This document shows, piece by piece, positions 1 through 9,183 of a stretch of DNA of 24,236 bases (the stretch's first letter is position 1; every line of letters begins with the position of its first letter). The notes under the pieces were generated by a model. That model had not been told where the DNA came from and did not search any database. It saw nothing but the letters and a program-made list of their open reading frames with translations. A program made the translations under genes and the position numbers. Source of the stretch: Planctomycetota bacterium (GTDB lineage Bacteria > Planctomycetota > Planctomycetia > Gemmatales > Gemmataceae); NCBI GenBank assembly GCA_016200155.1, contig JACQFG010000321.1, forward strand, positions 1 through 24,236. The letters run 5' to 3'.

Positions 1-1
1 C

Positions 2-2236
<2,235 letters not shown>

Positions 2237-2237
2237 G

Positions 2238-2364
2238 CGAGCCAAGAGCGTTAACGACTGGAGAAACTGAGAACATCATTAAATCGCCCCAAATCGGTTT
2301 GCATTTTCGACACCTTTCGTCATAATCGTGGTTAGATGTTTCGTCGCTTTACGCTTCCGGCTCG
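2238..2364. repeat. degenerate inverted repeat, GAGCC-AGCG family
   Basis: A left arm at about 2238-2260 and a right arm at 2342-2364 are related but diverged inverted copies. Both match the better preserved hairpin at 9115-9183. About 80 bp of AT-richer DNA separates the arms, including a possible promoter. It looks like an old copy, or one opened by an insertion. Confidence 0.5.
2299..2326 (+). promoter_or_regulatory. possible sigma70-type promoter for the YHS-domain gene
   Basis: TTGCAT at 2299-2304, 16 bp, then CATAAT at 2321-2326 (5 of 6 matches to the -10 consensus). The predicted start of transcription is near 2333, about 45 bp before the ATG. The -35 is weak. Confidence 0.3.
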
Positions 2365-2377
2365 TTGAGGAAACACC

Positions 2378-3103
2378 ATGCTGCCGCGCATCTACGCATG
2401 TTTCGTACTCCTGGCCACCGCTGCGGTGCTTGACGCCGATCAGGCGGACGCGCCCAAGAAATCGCTGCGTGAGGGGTTGCAGGCGTTCAGCGAAATCATC
2501 GGCGACTGGAAGTGCACGGGCACCCCCGTCGGGTCTAAGGACGACATCCAGAAGGGCTTCTGGACCGAACGAATGTCGTGGGAATGGCAATTCAAGGACA
2601 AGGACGTTTGGCTCAAGGGCGTCTTCGAAAAGGGCAAGAACTTCACCGGCGGCGAGGTTCGCTATGTTCCCGAAAAGGATCACTACACGCTGACCCTGAC
2701 GACCGTGAAAAAAGAGAAGGTCACCTACATCGGCACCGTCGAAATTCGCGACAAGACCAAGATCGTCACGTTCGACCGCGACGGCGACAAGGAAACGCAA
2801 CGCCTCGTGTTCTCGCTGCTGCACTACAACCGATTCCTGTATCGCTACGAGGTGAAGCCGGAAGGCCGGCCGCTCTTTTCGAAGAAGTGGACCGTGGGCG
2901 CCACCAAGGAAGGCGAATCGTTCGCGGTCGGCGACGGCAAGCCCGAATGCGTCGTCTCCGGCGGGGCGGGAACCATTTCCGTTTCGTTCCAGTGCAAGAC
3001 GTACTACGTGTGCTGCAGCGGTTGCCGTGATGAGTTCAACACGAACGCCGCGCGCTACGTCAAGGAATACGAAGAGAAGCTCGCGAAGAAGAAGAAGAAC
3101 TGA
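2378..3103 (+). CDS. secreted protein with lipocalin-like region and C-terminal YHS domain
   Basis: Exported protein of 241 aa and unknown role. ATG 2378 is preceded by GAGGA at 2367-2371. Residues 1-23 form a short signal peptide (IYACFVLLATAAVL core). The middle (about 30-190) is rich in alternating charged and aromatic residues with many predicted beta strands, and opens with EIIGDWKCTGTP, as in planctomycete lipocalin-like or DUF1579-type proteins. The end (about 192-225) fits a YHS domain: ECVVSG, then KTYYVCCSGCRDEF, a Cys pair-plus-Cys pattern that could bind a metal. The tail is KKKKN. The domain family is recognised by motif. Substrate and metal cannot be read from sequence. A strong palindrome follows the stop. 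Confidence 0.85.
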   Translation: MLPRIYACFVLLATAAVLDADQADAPKKSLREGLQAFSEIIGDWKCTGTPVGSKDDIQKGFWTERMSWEWQFKDKDVWLKGVFEKGKNFTGGEVRYVPEKDHYTLTLTTVKKEKVTYIGTVEIRDKTKIVTFDRDGDKETQRLVFSLLHYNRFLYRYEVKPEGRPLFSKKWTVGATKEGESFAVGDGKPECVVSGGAGTISVSFQCKTYYVCCSGCRDEFNTNAARYVKEYEEKLAKKKKN

Positions 3104-3106
3104 TCC

Positions 3107-3154
3107 GTTTGCCGCTTGCGGTGTAGCAAACATGCAACGCCGCAAGCGGCAAAC
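3107..3154. repeat. palindromic repeat, CCGCTTGCGG family (hairpin)
   Basis: Perfect 15-bp arms at 3107-3121 and 3140-3154 around an 18-nt degenerate loop. The arms match the outer arms of the palindromes at 14486, 18574 and 21929. It begins 3 bp after the stop of the YHS gene and may act as a terminator, though no T-run follows. Confidence 0.85.
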
Positions 3155-3158
3155 ATCG

Positions 3159-3187
3159 GCGACATTTCGCACACGTCTCGCTACAAT
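3159..3187 (+). promoter_or_regulatory. probable promoter placing transcription start on the ATG at 3194
   Basis: GCGACA at 3159-3164 (4 of 6), a 17-bp spacer, then TACAAT at 3182-3187 (5 of 6). The expected start of transcription, 5-8 nt further on, falls on or next to the ATG at 3194. That gene has no Shine-Dalgarno, so a leaderless message is possible. Confidence 0.45.
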
Positions 3188-3193
3188 CGCCGC

Positions 3194-3568
3194 ATGGGCG
3201 CCGATGAACTCCTCCACTCCTTGCTGCGCAATCTCGGCTACAACCTTCCGGCGCTGATCGCGTTGATCGTCGGCATGGTAGTCACGCAGGCCGCCTGGCA
3301 TCGCCACCCGCCGGCGGCGCGCTGGGCGATGCTGGCCTTTGTCTGGATGTTCATCAGCTACCTCCTTGCCATCTGCTGGTACAGCTTCGGCATCTTGTTG
3401 ATTCTCGACCTCGATATCGTCGATCAGGGCCCGATCCTCATGGTGCTCTCCTGCTGCGAGGCGCTCGGGTACATCTTCTTCATCATCGCCCTGAATACGG
3501 CGCGGACCCCGTACCGGCAGCCGTCGGTTTACGATCAGTTTCGAGACGACGATCCCCGTGATTCATGA
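3194..3568 (+). CDS. small membrane protein with three predicted helices
   Basis: Unrecognised protein of 124 aa. Start ATG 3194 (MGADELLHSLL) is preferred over an upstream ATG at 3116 that lies inside the palindrome and adds a low-complexity leader. Three hydrophobic stretches are visible at about residues 18-34, 46-70 and 80-101. The C-terminal tail is charged (YDQFRDDDPRDS), probably on one face of the membrane. No ribosome binding site is visible, but a -10 element lies 7 bp upstream. The stop TGA overlaps an out-of-frame ATG, and the S9 peptidase starts 23 bp later, so the two are probably co-transcribed. The function is unknown. Confidence 0.7.
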   Translation: MGADELLHSLLRNLGYNLPALIALIVGMVVTQAAWHRHPPAARWAMLAFVWMFISYLLAICWYSFGILLILDLDIVDQGPILMVLSCCEALGYIFFIIALNTARTPYRQPSVYDQFRDDDPRDS

Positions 3569-3591
3569 ACTCCCGAACGAAAGGATCTCCC

Positions 3592-5643
3592 ATGCGCAAC
3601 GTATTCCTGGCACTGCTCGGCGCCGGCGCGATGTTCTGCACGTCCCTGCCGGCCCATGCTCAGGGCACGGCCAAGCGCGCCATTACCATCGACGATTACT
3701 TCACGCAGGCCGACCTCTTCGGCATCGCGTATTCGCCGAACCATGTCGCGTACAGCGAGGGGCGCTGGCGCGAATCGAGCGACGATCGCAAGACAGACCT
3801 GTGGATCGCGCCGACATCGGGCGGCAAGCCGCGCCGCTTGACCGCAGACCGCGCCGGCGATCGAGCCCCGCAGTTTGCCGGCGGCACGCTCTACTTCCTC
3901 GGCAATCGCAAGCGCGACGGCGAAAAGCATCCGCCCTACGACGGCAAAACGCAGGTGTGGACCGTCTCGCTCGAAGGGCAAGGCACGCCGCGCGCCGTCA
4001 CCCGCGTCGAAGGCGGCATCGAGGCCTACGAAATTTCTCGTGACGGTAAATCTCTCTACTACCTGGTTCATGTCGACAAGATCGAGGACGACTGGGCCGG
4101 CCTGCGCGCCAAGTACAGCAAGCTCGAATATGGCCACGGGCAAAATCGGATCGGCCAAATCTGGCGGCTCGATATCGAAGCGGATCGCGCCGAGAAGGTC
4201 ATCGACGCGGGCCGCAATATCCGCGAATTCGCCCTGGCGCCCGACGGCAAGAAGATCGCCATGATCACGACGCCCGACGACAAGGTCGTCAGCTTCGAAG
4301 GCCAGTCGCGCGTCGATATCTGGAATGCGGCGACCGACAAGATCACTACCGTTCCCGATGAGATCTATCGCAAGAAGATGGCCTCGCCATACGCCTGGCT
4401 CGAAAAGATGGCGTGGAACGATTTCAGCGATACGCTCGCGTTCGGTGTCGTTTTCGATGGCTACCCGGCGGAGGTCGTCATCGCGTATTTTCCGAAGGAC
4501 GGCGGCAGCCGCGTCGTGAAGATGCCTCGCCCCGCCGGCGTTCACGTGCGCGGCTACGGGACGCCGCTGCAATGGGCTGCCAAGCAGGATCACCTGTACT
4601 TCCTCGCCGAGGAAAAAGGTCGGGTGCGTTTGTGCCTCGCCAATCTTGAAGACTACGACAATCCCAAGTTCACCTATTTGACGAAGGGGGACGTGGTCGT
4701 CGAGCACTTCAGCGCGAGCATCGACCCGGCCACGCCGCGTGCTTTCGCCGCCGTCATCGCAACGCCCACGAAGTTTGCGGACGTTTACGTCGCGCGCGGC
4801 GCCCTTGACCTGCAGCAACTCACGAACGTCAACCCGCAGGCCGCGTCATGGAAATTGCCGCAGCTTTCGGTGGTGTCGTGGAAGGGCGCCGGCGGCGTCC
4901 CCGTGGAGGGCATACTCGAATTGCAGCCCGATTACAAGCAGGGCGAAAAGGTTCCGCTGGTCGTCGAGATTCACGGCGGACCGACCACGGCGAGTTACTT
5001 CAAGCTGCAATATTGGATCTACGGCCGCACGCTGTTGCCCTCGCGCGGCTATGCGGTCCTGTGCCCGAACTATCGCGGCTCGACCGGCTATGGCGACAAG
5101 TTCACGGCGGACCTGATCGGCCGCGAGAACGAGGTCGACGTCGAGGACATCCTCAAGGGGGTCGATCATCTCGTCGAGCAGGGCATTGCCGACTCGGACA
5201 AGCTCGCCGTCAGCGGCTGGTCGAACGGCGGCTACCTGACGAATTGCATCATCACGAAGACGCCGCGCTTCAAGGCGGCGATCAGCGGGGCCGGCATCGT
5301 CGACGCCATCATGGAATGGGGCTCGAACGATGAGCCGGCGTATGCCATCGTTTTCAAACAGGGTCTGCCGTGGGTGAATCCCGAGAAGTATCACAAGGCG
5401 TCGTCCACATATCACCTCGACAAGGTTCGCACGCCGACGCTCATCCATGTCGGCGGCAACGACGACCGCTGCCCGCCGGGGCACAGCCGGATGCTTTACC
5501 GCGCGCTCAAGGAGTATGTGAACGTGCCGACCGAGCTGATCGTCTATCCCGGCGAAGGGCACGGCATCATGAAATACCGCAATCGCAAGGCGAAACTCGA
5601 ATGGGACCTGGCGTGGCTGGATCGGTATGTGATGAAGAAGTGA
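3592..5643 (+). CDS. exported S9-family (prolyl oligopeptidase-type) serine peptidase
   Basis: Peptidase of 683 aa, probably cutting peptides in the periplasm. ATG 3592 is chosen because AAGGA lies 7 bp upstream and a signal peptide starts there (MRNVFLALLGAGAM, ending near AHAQG). An ATG at 3565 overlaps the upstream stop but lacks both signals. The first about 400 residues form repeated beta-propeller blades (for example DRKTDLWIAPTSGGKPRRLT). The C-terminal alpha/beta hydrolase carries the triad: Ser544 in SGWSNGGYLT, Asp624 in GGNDDRCPP and His657 in GEGHGIM. This layout fits dipeptidyl- or acylaminoacyl-peptidase-like S9 members; the exact specificity is not readable. The triad is complete, so activity is expected. 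The stop lies 4 bp before a perfect hairpin. Confidence 0.93.
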   Translation: MRNVFLALLGAGAMFCTSLPAHAQGTAKRAITIDDYFTQADLFGIAYSPNHVAYSEGRWRESSDDRKTDLWIAPTSGGKPRRLTADRAGDRAPQFAGGTLYFLGNRKRDGEKHPPYDGKTQVWTVSLEGQGTPRAVTRVEGGIEAYEISRDGKSLYYLVHVDKIEDDWAGLRAKYSKLEYGHGQNRIGQIWRLDIEADRAEKVIDAGRNIREFALAPDGKKIAMITTPDDKVVSFEGQSRVDIWNAATDKITTVPDEIYRKKMASPYAWLEKMAWNDFSDTLAFGVVFDGYPAEVVIAYFPKDGGSRVVKMPRPAGVHVRGYGTPLQWAAKQDHLYFLAEEKGRVRLCLANLEDYDNPKFTYLTKGDVVVEHFSASIDPATPRAFAAVIATPTKFADVYVARGALDLQQLTNVNPQAASWKLPQLSVVSWKGAGGVPVEGILELQPDYKQGEKVPLVVEIHGGPTTASYFKLQYWIYGRTLLPSRGYAVLCPNYRGSTGYGDKFTADLIGRENEVDVEDILKGVDHLVEQGIADSDKLAVSGWSNGGYLTNCIITKTPRFKAAISGAGIVDAIMEWGSNDEPAYAIVFKQGLPWVNPEKYHKASSTYHLDKVRTPTLIHVGGNDDRCPPGHSRMLYRALKEYVNVPTELIVYPGEGHGIMKYRNRKAKLEWDLAWLDRYVMKK

Positions 5644-5646
5644 CCA

Positions 5647-5703
5647 TCAGAGCCTGAAGCGTAAGCGAAGGATGAGTATCTTCGCTTACGCTTCAGGCTC
5701 TGA
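5647..5703. repeat. perfect palindrome, GCCTGAAGCGTAAGC family, between convergent genes
   Basis: Two perfect 24-bp arms (5647-5670 and 5680-5703) enclose a 9-nt loop. It lies between the S9 gene and the convergent YggS gene, where it could terminate both. Its right arm contains the last codons and stop of the YggS gene. It is the intact counterpart of the interrupted palindrome at 13850-14014. Confidence 0.93.
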
Positions 5704-6381
5704 AATTCCCTCGAAAAGCACGGTGCCCAGACGAACCAGCGTCGCTCCTTCCTCGATGGCGATCTCGAAATCGTTGCTCATCCCCATCGAGAGATGCTCG
5801 ACGTCCGGCAATCCGTTTGTACGCAGTTGATCGCGCAACTGCCGCAGCGTGACGAACGCCGGCCGGCACGCTTCCGGCTCCTGCAAGGCTGCCATCGTCA
5901 TGAGGCCGCTCACCTTGACGTGCTTGAGGTCGCCCAGCATCGGCACGAGGTCGGGCAAAGCGCTCGGTGCAAAGCCTTGCTTGCTCGTCTCACCGCTGAC
6001 ATTCACCTCCAGAAGGACGCGGATGGGCCGCTGCTGTTGCTCGAGCGCTTGCAGGAGGCGCACGCTATCGACCGCGTGTACTAGCGCCACGAGGGGCAGC
6101 GTGCGCTCGATTTTGTTGCGCTGCAGGTGGCCGATCATGTGCCAGCGGATCGACTTGGGCAATATCTCCGACTTGCGCCAGAGTTCCTGCGGGCGGTTCT
6201 CGCCAAGATCGAATACGCCCAGCTCCGGCAACATCGCGGCAATCTTGGCCGACACCGTCTTCGTCACGGCGACCAGCGTCACCTCGGAGCGCGCGCGGCC
6301 CGCACGCGCACACGCGGCGGCGATGCGCGACTCGACGCCGGCCAGATTGGCACGCAGTTTCTCGTGTACAGCCACATCCAT
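5686..6381 (-). CDS. yggS: YggS/PROSC family PLP-binding protein
   Basis: Cytosolic pyridoxal 5'-phosphate carrier of the PLPBP family that helps keep B6 and amino/keto acid pools in balance; no enzyme reaction is established for the family. Product 231 aa, the usual size. The PLP lysine is Lys41 in LVAVTKTV. Family motifs follow in order: GENRPQEL, WHMIGHLQRNK, VNVSGETSKQG, SGLMTMA, SMGMSNDFEIAIEEGAT and VRLGTVLFEG. The start at 6381 (MDVAVHEK) is inferred from family length; no clear ribosome binding site was seen. The natural end, just after LFEG, has been replaced by ISEPEA and a stop that are read from the palindrome arm at 5680-5703. Confidence 0.93.
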   Translation of the reverse strand: MDVAVHEKLRANLAGVESRIAAACARAGRARSEVTLVAVTKTVSAKIAAMLPELGVFDLGENRPQELWRKSEILPKSIRWHMIGHLQRNKIERTLPLVALVHAVDSVRLLQALEQQQRPIRVLLEVNVSGETSKQGFAPSALPDLVPMLGDLKHVKVSGLMTMAALQEPEACRPAFVTLRQLRDQLRTNGLPDVEHLSMGMSNDFEIAIEEGATLVRLGTVLFEGISEPEA

Positions 6382-6430
6382 AAGATCAGAGTACCGCGAG
6401 TTCGGATCAACGAAAAGGCAATTGCGCGGC

Positions 6431-6446
6431 GCCGCAAGCGGCAAAC
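6431..6446. repeat. solo arm of the CCGCAAGCGG palindrome
   Basis: These 16 bases are identical to the right arm at 3139-3154, but no partner arm lies nearby. The arm sits immediately 5' of the ribosome binding site of the DUF1015 gene. Confidence 0.6.
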
Positions 6447-6459
6447 AAGGAGCGACCTC

Positions 6460-7758
6460 ATGGCCGAAGTGCAACCGTTTCGCGGATTTCGATATGATCT
6501 CGCCCGTGTCGGCAACCTCAGCGATGTCATCGCGCCGCCGTACGATGTCATCGATCCCGCCCTGCAGCAGGCCCTCTACGATCGCAGCCCGCACAACGTG
6601 GTCCGTCTGATCCTGAACAAGGAACACTCAAGCGACACCGAGCACGACAATCGCTACACGCGCGCTGCCCAGGCATTGCGCGACTGGATTCGCGACGGCG
6701 TTGTTGCCCAGGACTCGGCCCGCTCGGTTTACGTCTATGAGCAAGAATTCGAGGTCGAGGGCAAACGCTTCACGCGCAAGGGCTTCATGGCCCGCGTGCG
6801 GCTCGAGAGATTTGGCACGGGCCGCATCTTCCCGCATGAGGAGACGCTGTCGGGCCCGAAAGCCGATCGCTTGAAACTCTTCAACGCGACCAACATGAAC
6901 CTGAGCCAGATCTTAGGCCTGTATCCCGATGAGACCGGCGAGGTACAAGCGAAGCTCGATGCGGCGATCGGACGGGCGCTGCCGATCCAGGCTTCCGATC
7001 ACCTCGGCGTGGTCAGCCGATTGTGGCCGATCGCGGATCAGCATGTCATCAGTGCGATATCGAGCATCCTCAGTCCGAAGCCGGTGTTCATCGCTGACGG
7101 GCATCACCGGTACGAGACGGCGCTGCGTTATCTGGAGGAAAAGCAGCAAGAGGGCGAGGTCGTCAGCCCGGAGGCGCCGGCGAATTTCGTGCTGATGATG
7201 CTGGTCAGCATGTCCGATCCGGGCCTGGTGATTCTGCCGACGCATCGGCTCGTGTCCGGCGTCGGTTCGCTGACGGCGCCGCAACTGCGTTCGATCCTGG
7301 GCGAGCACTTCACGCTGGAGCCCGCTTCCTCCGCGCGCGATGCATGGGAGTCGATCGAGGCCGACGGCACGCAGGAACTGCTCGGCTTCGGCACGGTGGC
7401 CGACGGCGCCTGGTTGACGGGGCGTTTTCGCTCGCCGACGCTGATGACCCAGCTCGCGGCAGAACACGGCGACGCATGGCGCAGCCTGGCAGTCGCGGTG
7501 CTTCAGCGCGTCGTCCTCGAAAAACTGCTGCCGGACGCAGGCAAAAAGGCGCCGAAATGCCAGTACGTTCACCTGCTGAAAGAGGTGACCGACGTCGTCG
7601 CGGCGAAGCAGTGTGAACTCGCGGTCCTGGTGCCGCCCGCGACGATGGGGCACGTCGAGTCGATCGCGGGCAACCTCGAAAAGATGCCGCCGAAATCGAC
7701 GTACTTCTATCCAAAGCTGCTGAGCGGGCTGGTGTTTCACTCGCTGAAGTCGAATTGA
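6460..7758 (+). CDS. DUF1015 family protein
   Basis: Protein of 432 aa in the DUF1015 family, which is widespread in bacteria and archaea and whose biochemical role is not established. Start ATG 6460 has AAGGAG at 6448-6453. The typical features are visible: an N-terminal F(R)GFRYD motif, then IAPPYDVIDPA, SPHNVVRLIL, a central GRIFPHEETLSGPKADRL, FIADGHHRYETAL and, near the end, CELAVLVPPATM and SGLVFHSL. The length matches the family. It is divergent from yggS with only about 80 bp between starts. It ends just before a nested palindrome. Confidence 0.92.
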   Translation: MAEVQPFRGFRYDLARVGNLSDVIAPPYDVIDPALQQALYDRSPHNVVRLILNKEHSSDTEHDNRYTRAAQALRDWIRDGVVAQDSARSVYVYEQEFEVEGKRFTRKGFMARVRLERFGTGRIFPHEETLSGPKADRLKLFNATNMNLSQILGLYPDETGEVQAKLDAAIGRALPIQASDHLGVVSRLWPIADQHVISAISSILSPKPVFIADGHHRYETALRYLEEKQQEGEVVSPEAPANFVLMMLVSMSDPGLVILPTHRLVSGVGSLTAPQLRSILGEHFTLEPASSARDAWESIEADGTQELLGFGTVADGAWLTGRFRSPTLMTQLAAEHGDAWRSLAVAVLQRVVLEKLLPDAGKKAPKCQYVHLLKEVTDVVAAKQCELAVLVPPATMGHVESIAGNLEKMPPKSTYFYPKLLSGLVFHSLKSN

Positions 7759-7766
7759 TCGGGCTT

Positions 7767-7908
7767 CGTTTAGGCGACCGGCAGAAGTAAAAATACCACG
7801 ACGCGGAGCGTCGTGCCACATTGTGGCACGACGCTCCGCGTCGTGATTGGTACATTTGCTTTTGCCGGTCGCCTTAGCGCCCGCGCGGCGCCGTGCGGGC
7901 GCTAAACG
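7767..7908. repeat. GCGCCCGC palindrome interrupted by a 101-bp element
   Basis: The host palindrome has a left arm starting at 7767-7772 and continuing at 7877, and a right arm ending at 7908. Removing bases 7773-7876 (element plus one TTA) restores two arms of at least 14 perfect base pairs around a GGCGCC-type centre. Related uninterrupted palindromes lie at 12766-12797 and 15062-15117. Confidence 0.85.
7773..7873 (+). mobile_element. 101-bp palindromic MITE-like element, copy 1
   Basis: The ends are GGCGACCGGC and GCCGGTCGCC, inside terminal inverted repeats of about 15 bp with one mismatch. The core has two perfect 24-bp arms around a single base and could extrude as a long hairpin. TTA flanks both sides (7770-7772 and 7874-7876). 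It has no coding capacity. Copy 2 lies in reverse orientation at 13896-13996 with one base difference. Confidence 0.85.
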
Positions 7909-7920
7909 AGGACAAGAAAA

Positions 7921-8955
7921 TCAGCGCGGCTTTGCGCGCTTCTTGCCGCCGCGCAGCATGCGGATGAACGGCGGCACGAGGTGCGGGTCGAACTGCGTCG
8001 TCATCCCCTCGTGCAGGATGTTGAGCGCATCGTCTTGCGTCATGGCGCCGCGGTAGGCGCGTGAACTCGTCAGCGCGTCATAACAGTCGGCGACGGTGAT
8101 CATGCGGGCGAGGAACGGGATCTGTTCGCCCTGCAGGTTGTCCGGGTAGCCGCCGCCGCCGAAGCGTTCGTGATGGCTGCGAATCGCCGAGAGCACGGTG
8201 CGATTGCGGACGATCGGCCGGAGAATCCGCTCGCCGATGACGGGATGTTCCTTGACGAGGTCGAACTCGTCCTCGGAGAGTTTGGCCGGCTTGTTGAGAA
8301 TGCCCTCGGCGAGTCCGACTTTGCCAATGTCGTGCAGTTTGGCCGCCAGGTTCAGGCGTTTCTTGCTGTGGTCGTCGAGGCCAATGTAATTCGCCAGTTG
8401 CATGGCGTATTTGCAGACGCGCAGCGAATGGCCGGAGGTGTAGGAATCGCGCGCCTCGAGCGTGCGGACCAAGCTGGTGATGGCGGAGAAGAAAGTGTGC
8501 CGGAGCCGGTGCGTCTGCTTGTGGACGATCGATTCGAGATGATGGCGATGGCGTTGCTGTTTGCGGCGCATCTGCTGGCTGTACCAGGTCGCTTGCAAGG
8601 CGTGATGAAATTCGTCGATGTGGACCGGCTTGAGGAAATAGTGTTGCACGCCGGCGCTCATGCACTGCAAGAGTCCCGCTTCGTCGGCGCCGACGGTGAC
8701 GACGATGATGTCGATGTCGGGCCAGCGCTGGCGGATTTCCTGCACGAGCCAGACGCCGCCGTTGCCGGGCATGCACAGATCGGTGACGACGAGCGGCGTC
8801 GGCTGGCGTTCGAGCATCTCCAGCGCGGACTCGGCGGTGGTCGCCGTCTGGCAATCGAAGTGAAAGGACTTCGCCGCCCGCATGAGAATATCGAGCGCGG
8901 CGGGCTCATCATCGACCAGGGTAACGCAGCGGCGCAGAGCAGTTTTGTCGCTCAC
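7921..8955 (-). CDS. response regulator with HD-GYP domain (c-di-GMP phosphodiesterase type)
   Basis: Protein of 344 aa, expected to hydrolyse the second messenger cyclic di-GMP when its receiver is phosphorylated. The start is GTG 8955, preceded by AGGAG with 5-bp spacing; a nearby ATG at 8968 is out of frame. The receiver spans residues 8-125: acidic pair Asp15/Asp16, phospho-acceptor Asp59 (VVTDLCMPG) and the lysine of FLKPVH. A basic His/Arg/Gln-rich helix links to the HD-GYP domain (about 150-335), with HSLRVCKYA, KLHDIGKVGL, EHPVIGERIL, SHHERFGGGGYPD and DCYDALTSSRAYR. The HD pair and the GYP motif are complete. No sensor kinase lies beside it. The gene ends 13 bp past the palindrome at 7767-7908. 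Confidence 0.94.
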   Translation of the reverse strand: MSDKTALRRCVTLVDDEPAALDILMRAAKSFHFDCQTATTAESALEMLERQPTPLVVTDLCMPGNGGVWLVQEIRQRWPDIDIIVVTVGADEAGLLQCMSAGVQHYFLKPVHIDEFHHALQATWYSQQMRRKQQRHRHHLESIVHKQTHRLRHTFFSAITSLVRTLEARDSYTSGHSLRVCKYAMQLANYIGLDDHSKKRLNLAAKLHDIGKVGLAEGILNKPAKLSEDEFDLVKEHPVIGERILRPIVRNRTVLSAIRSHHERFGGGGYPDNLQGEQIPFLARMITVADCYDALTSSRAYRGAMTQDDALNILHEGMTTQFDPHLVPPFIRMLRGGKKRAKPR

Positions 8956-9114
8956 GGGAACTCCTCATGGGAATCCGCCTCATCTCCGACGTGTGATGAT
9001 AATGCAACAGGTCGAAGTCATGCAACAAGCTGCGCAACATTTTCCGTAAATACCGGCGGAAGCTGGTGGGGATTTGCCGATTGTGACGAATAGGCCGAAA
9101 ATGCGTGGTCGGGC

Positions 9115-9183
9115 GAGCCAGGAGCGTGAGCGACTGGAGTGAACGGTGGGTGGATTTAATCCGGTCGCTCACGCTCCCGGCTC
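9115..9183. repeat. palindromic repeat, GAGCCGGGAGCGTGAGCGAC family
   Basis: Arms of 24 bp at 9115-9138 and 9160-9183, with two mismatches, around a 21-nt loop. The right arm, read on the minus strand, encodes the last residues of the CPBP protein and brings its TAA stop (9156-9158). A degenerate relative lies at 2238-2364. Confidence 0.88.

Noticed and set aside
2279..3307. Long open frame on the minus strand opposite the YHS gene
   Set aside because: No family motifs, and the opposite strand encodes a signal peptide and YHS motif with a good ribosome site. It is a shadow frame of high-GC coding DNA.
3535..4818. 427-codon minus-strand frame opposite the S9 peptidase propeller
   Set aside because: Arg/Ala/Val/Asp-rich text typical of antisense frames; the plus strand has a full S9 domain set.
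7773..7873. 101-bp element as a structured ncRNA or tRNA-like gene
   Set aside because: The folding is a simple long palindrome with terminal inverted repeats and a TTA duplication, which fits a mobile element; no tRNA arms are present.
8170..9093. 307-codon plus-strand frame opposite the HD-GYP regulator
   Set aside because: The minus strand has complete receiver and HD-GYP motifs; this frame has none.
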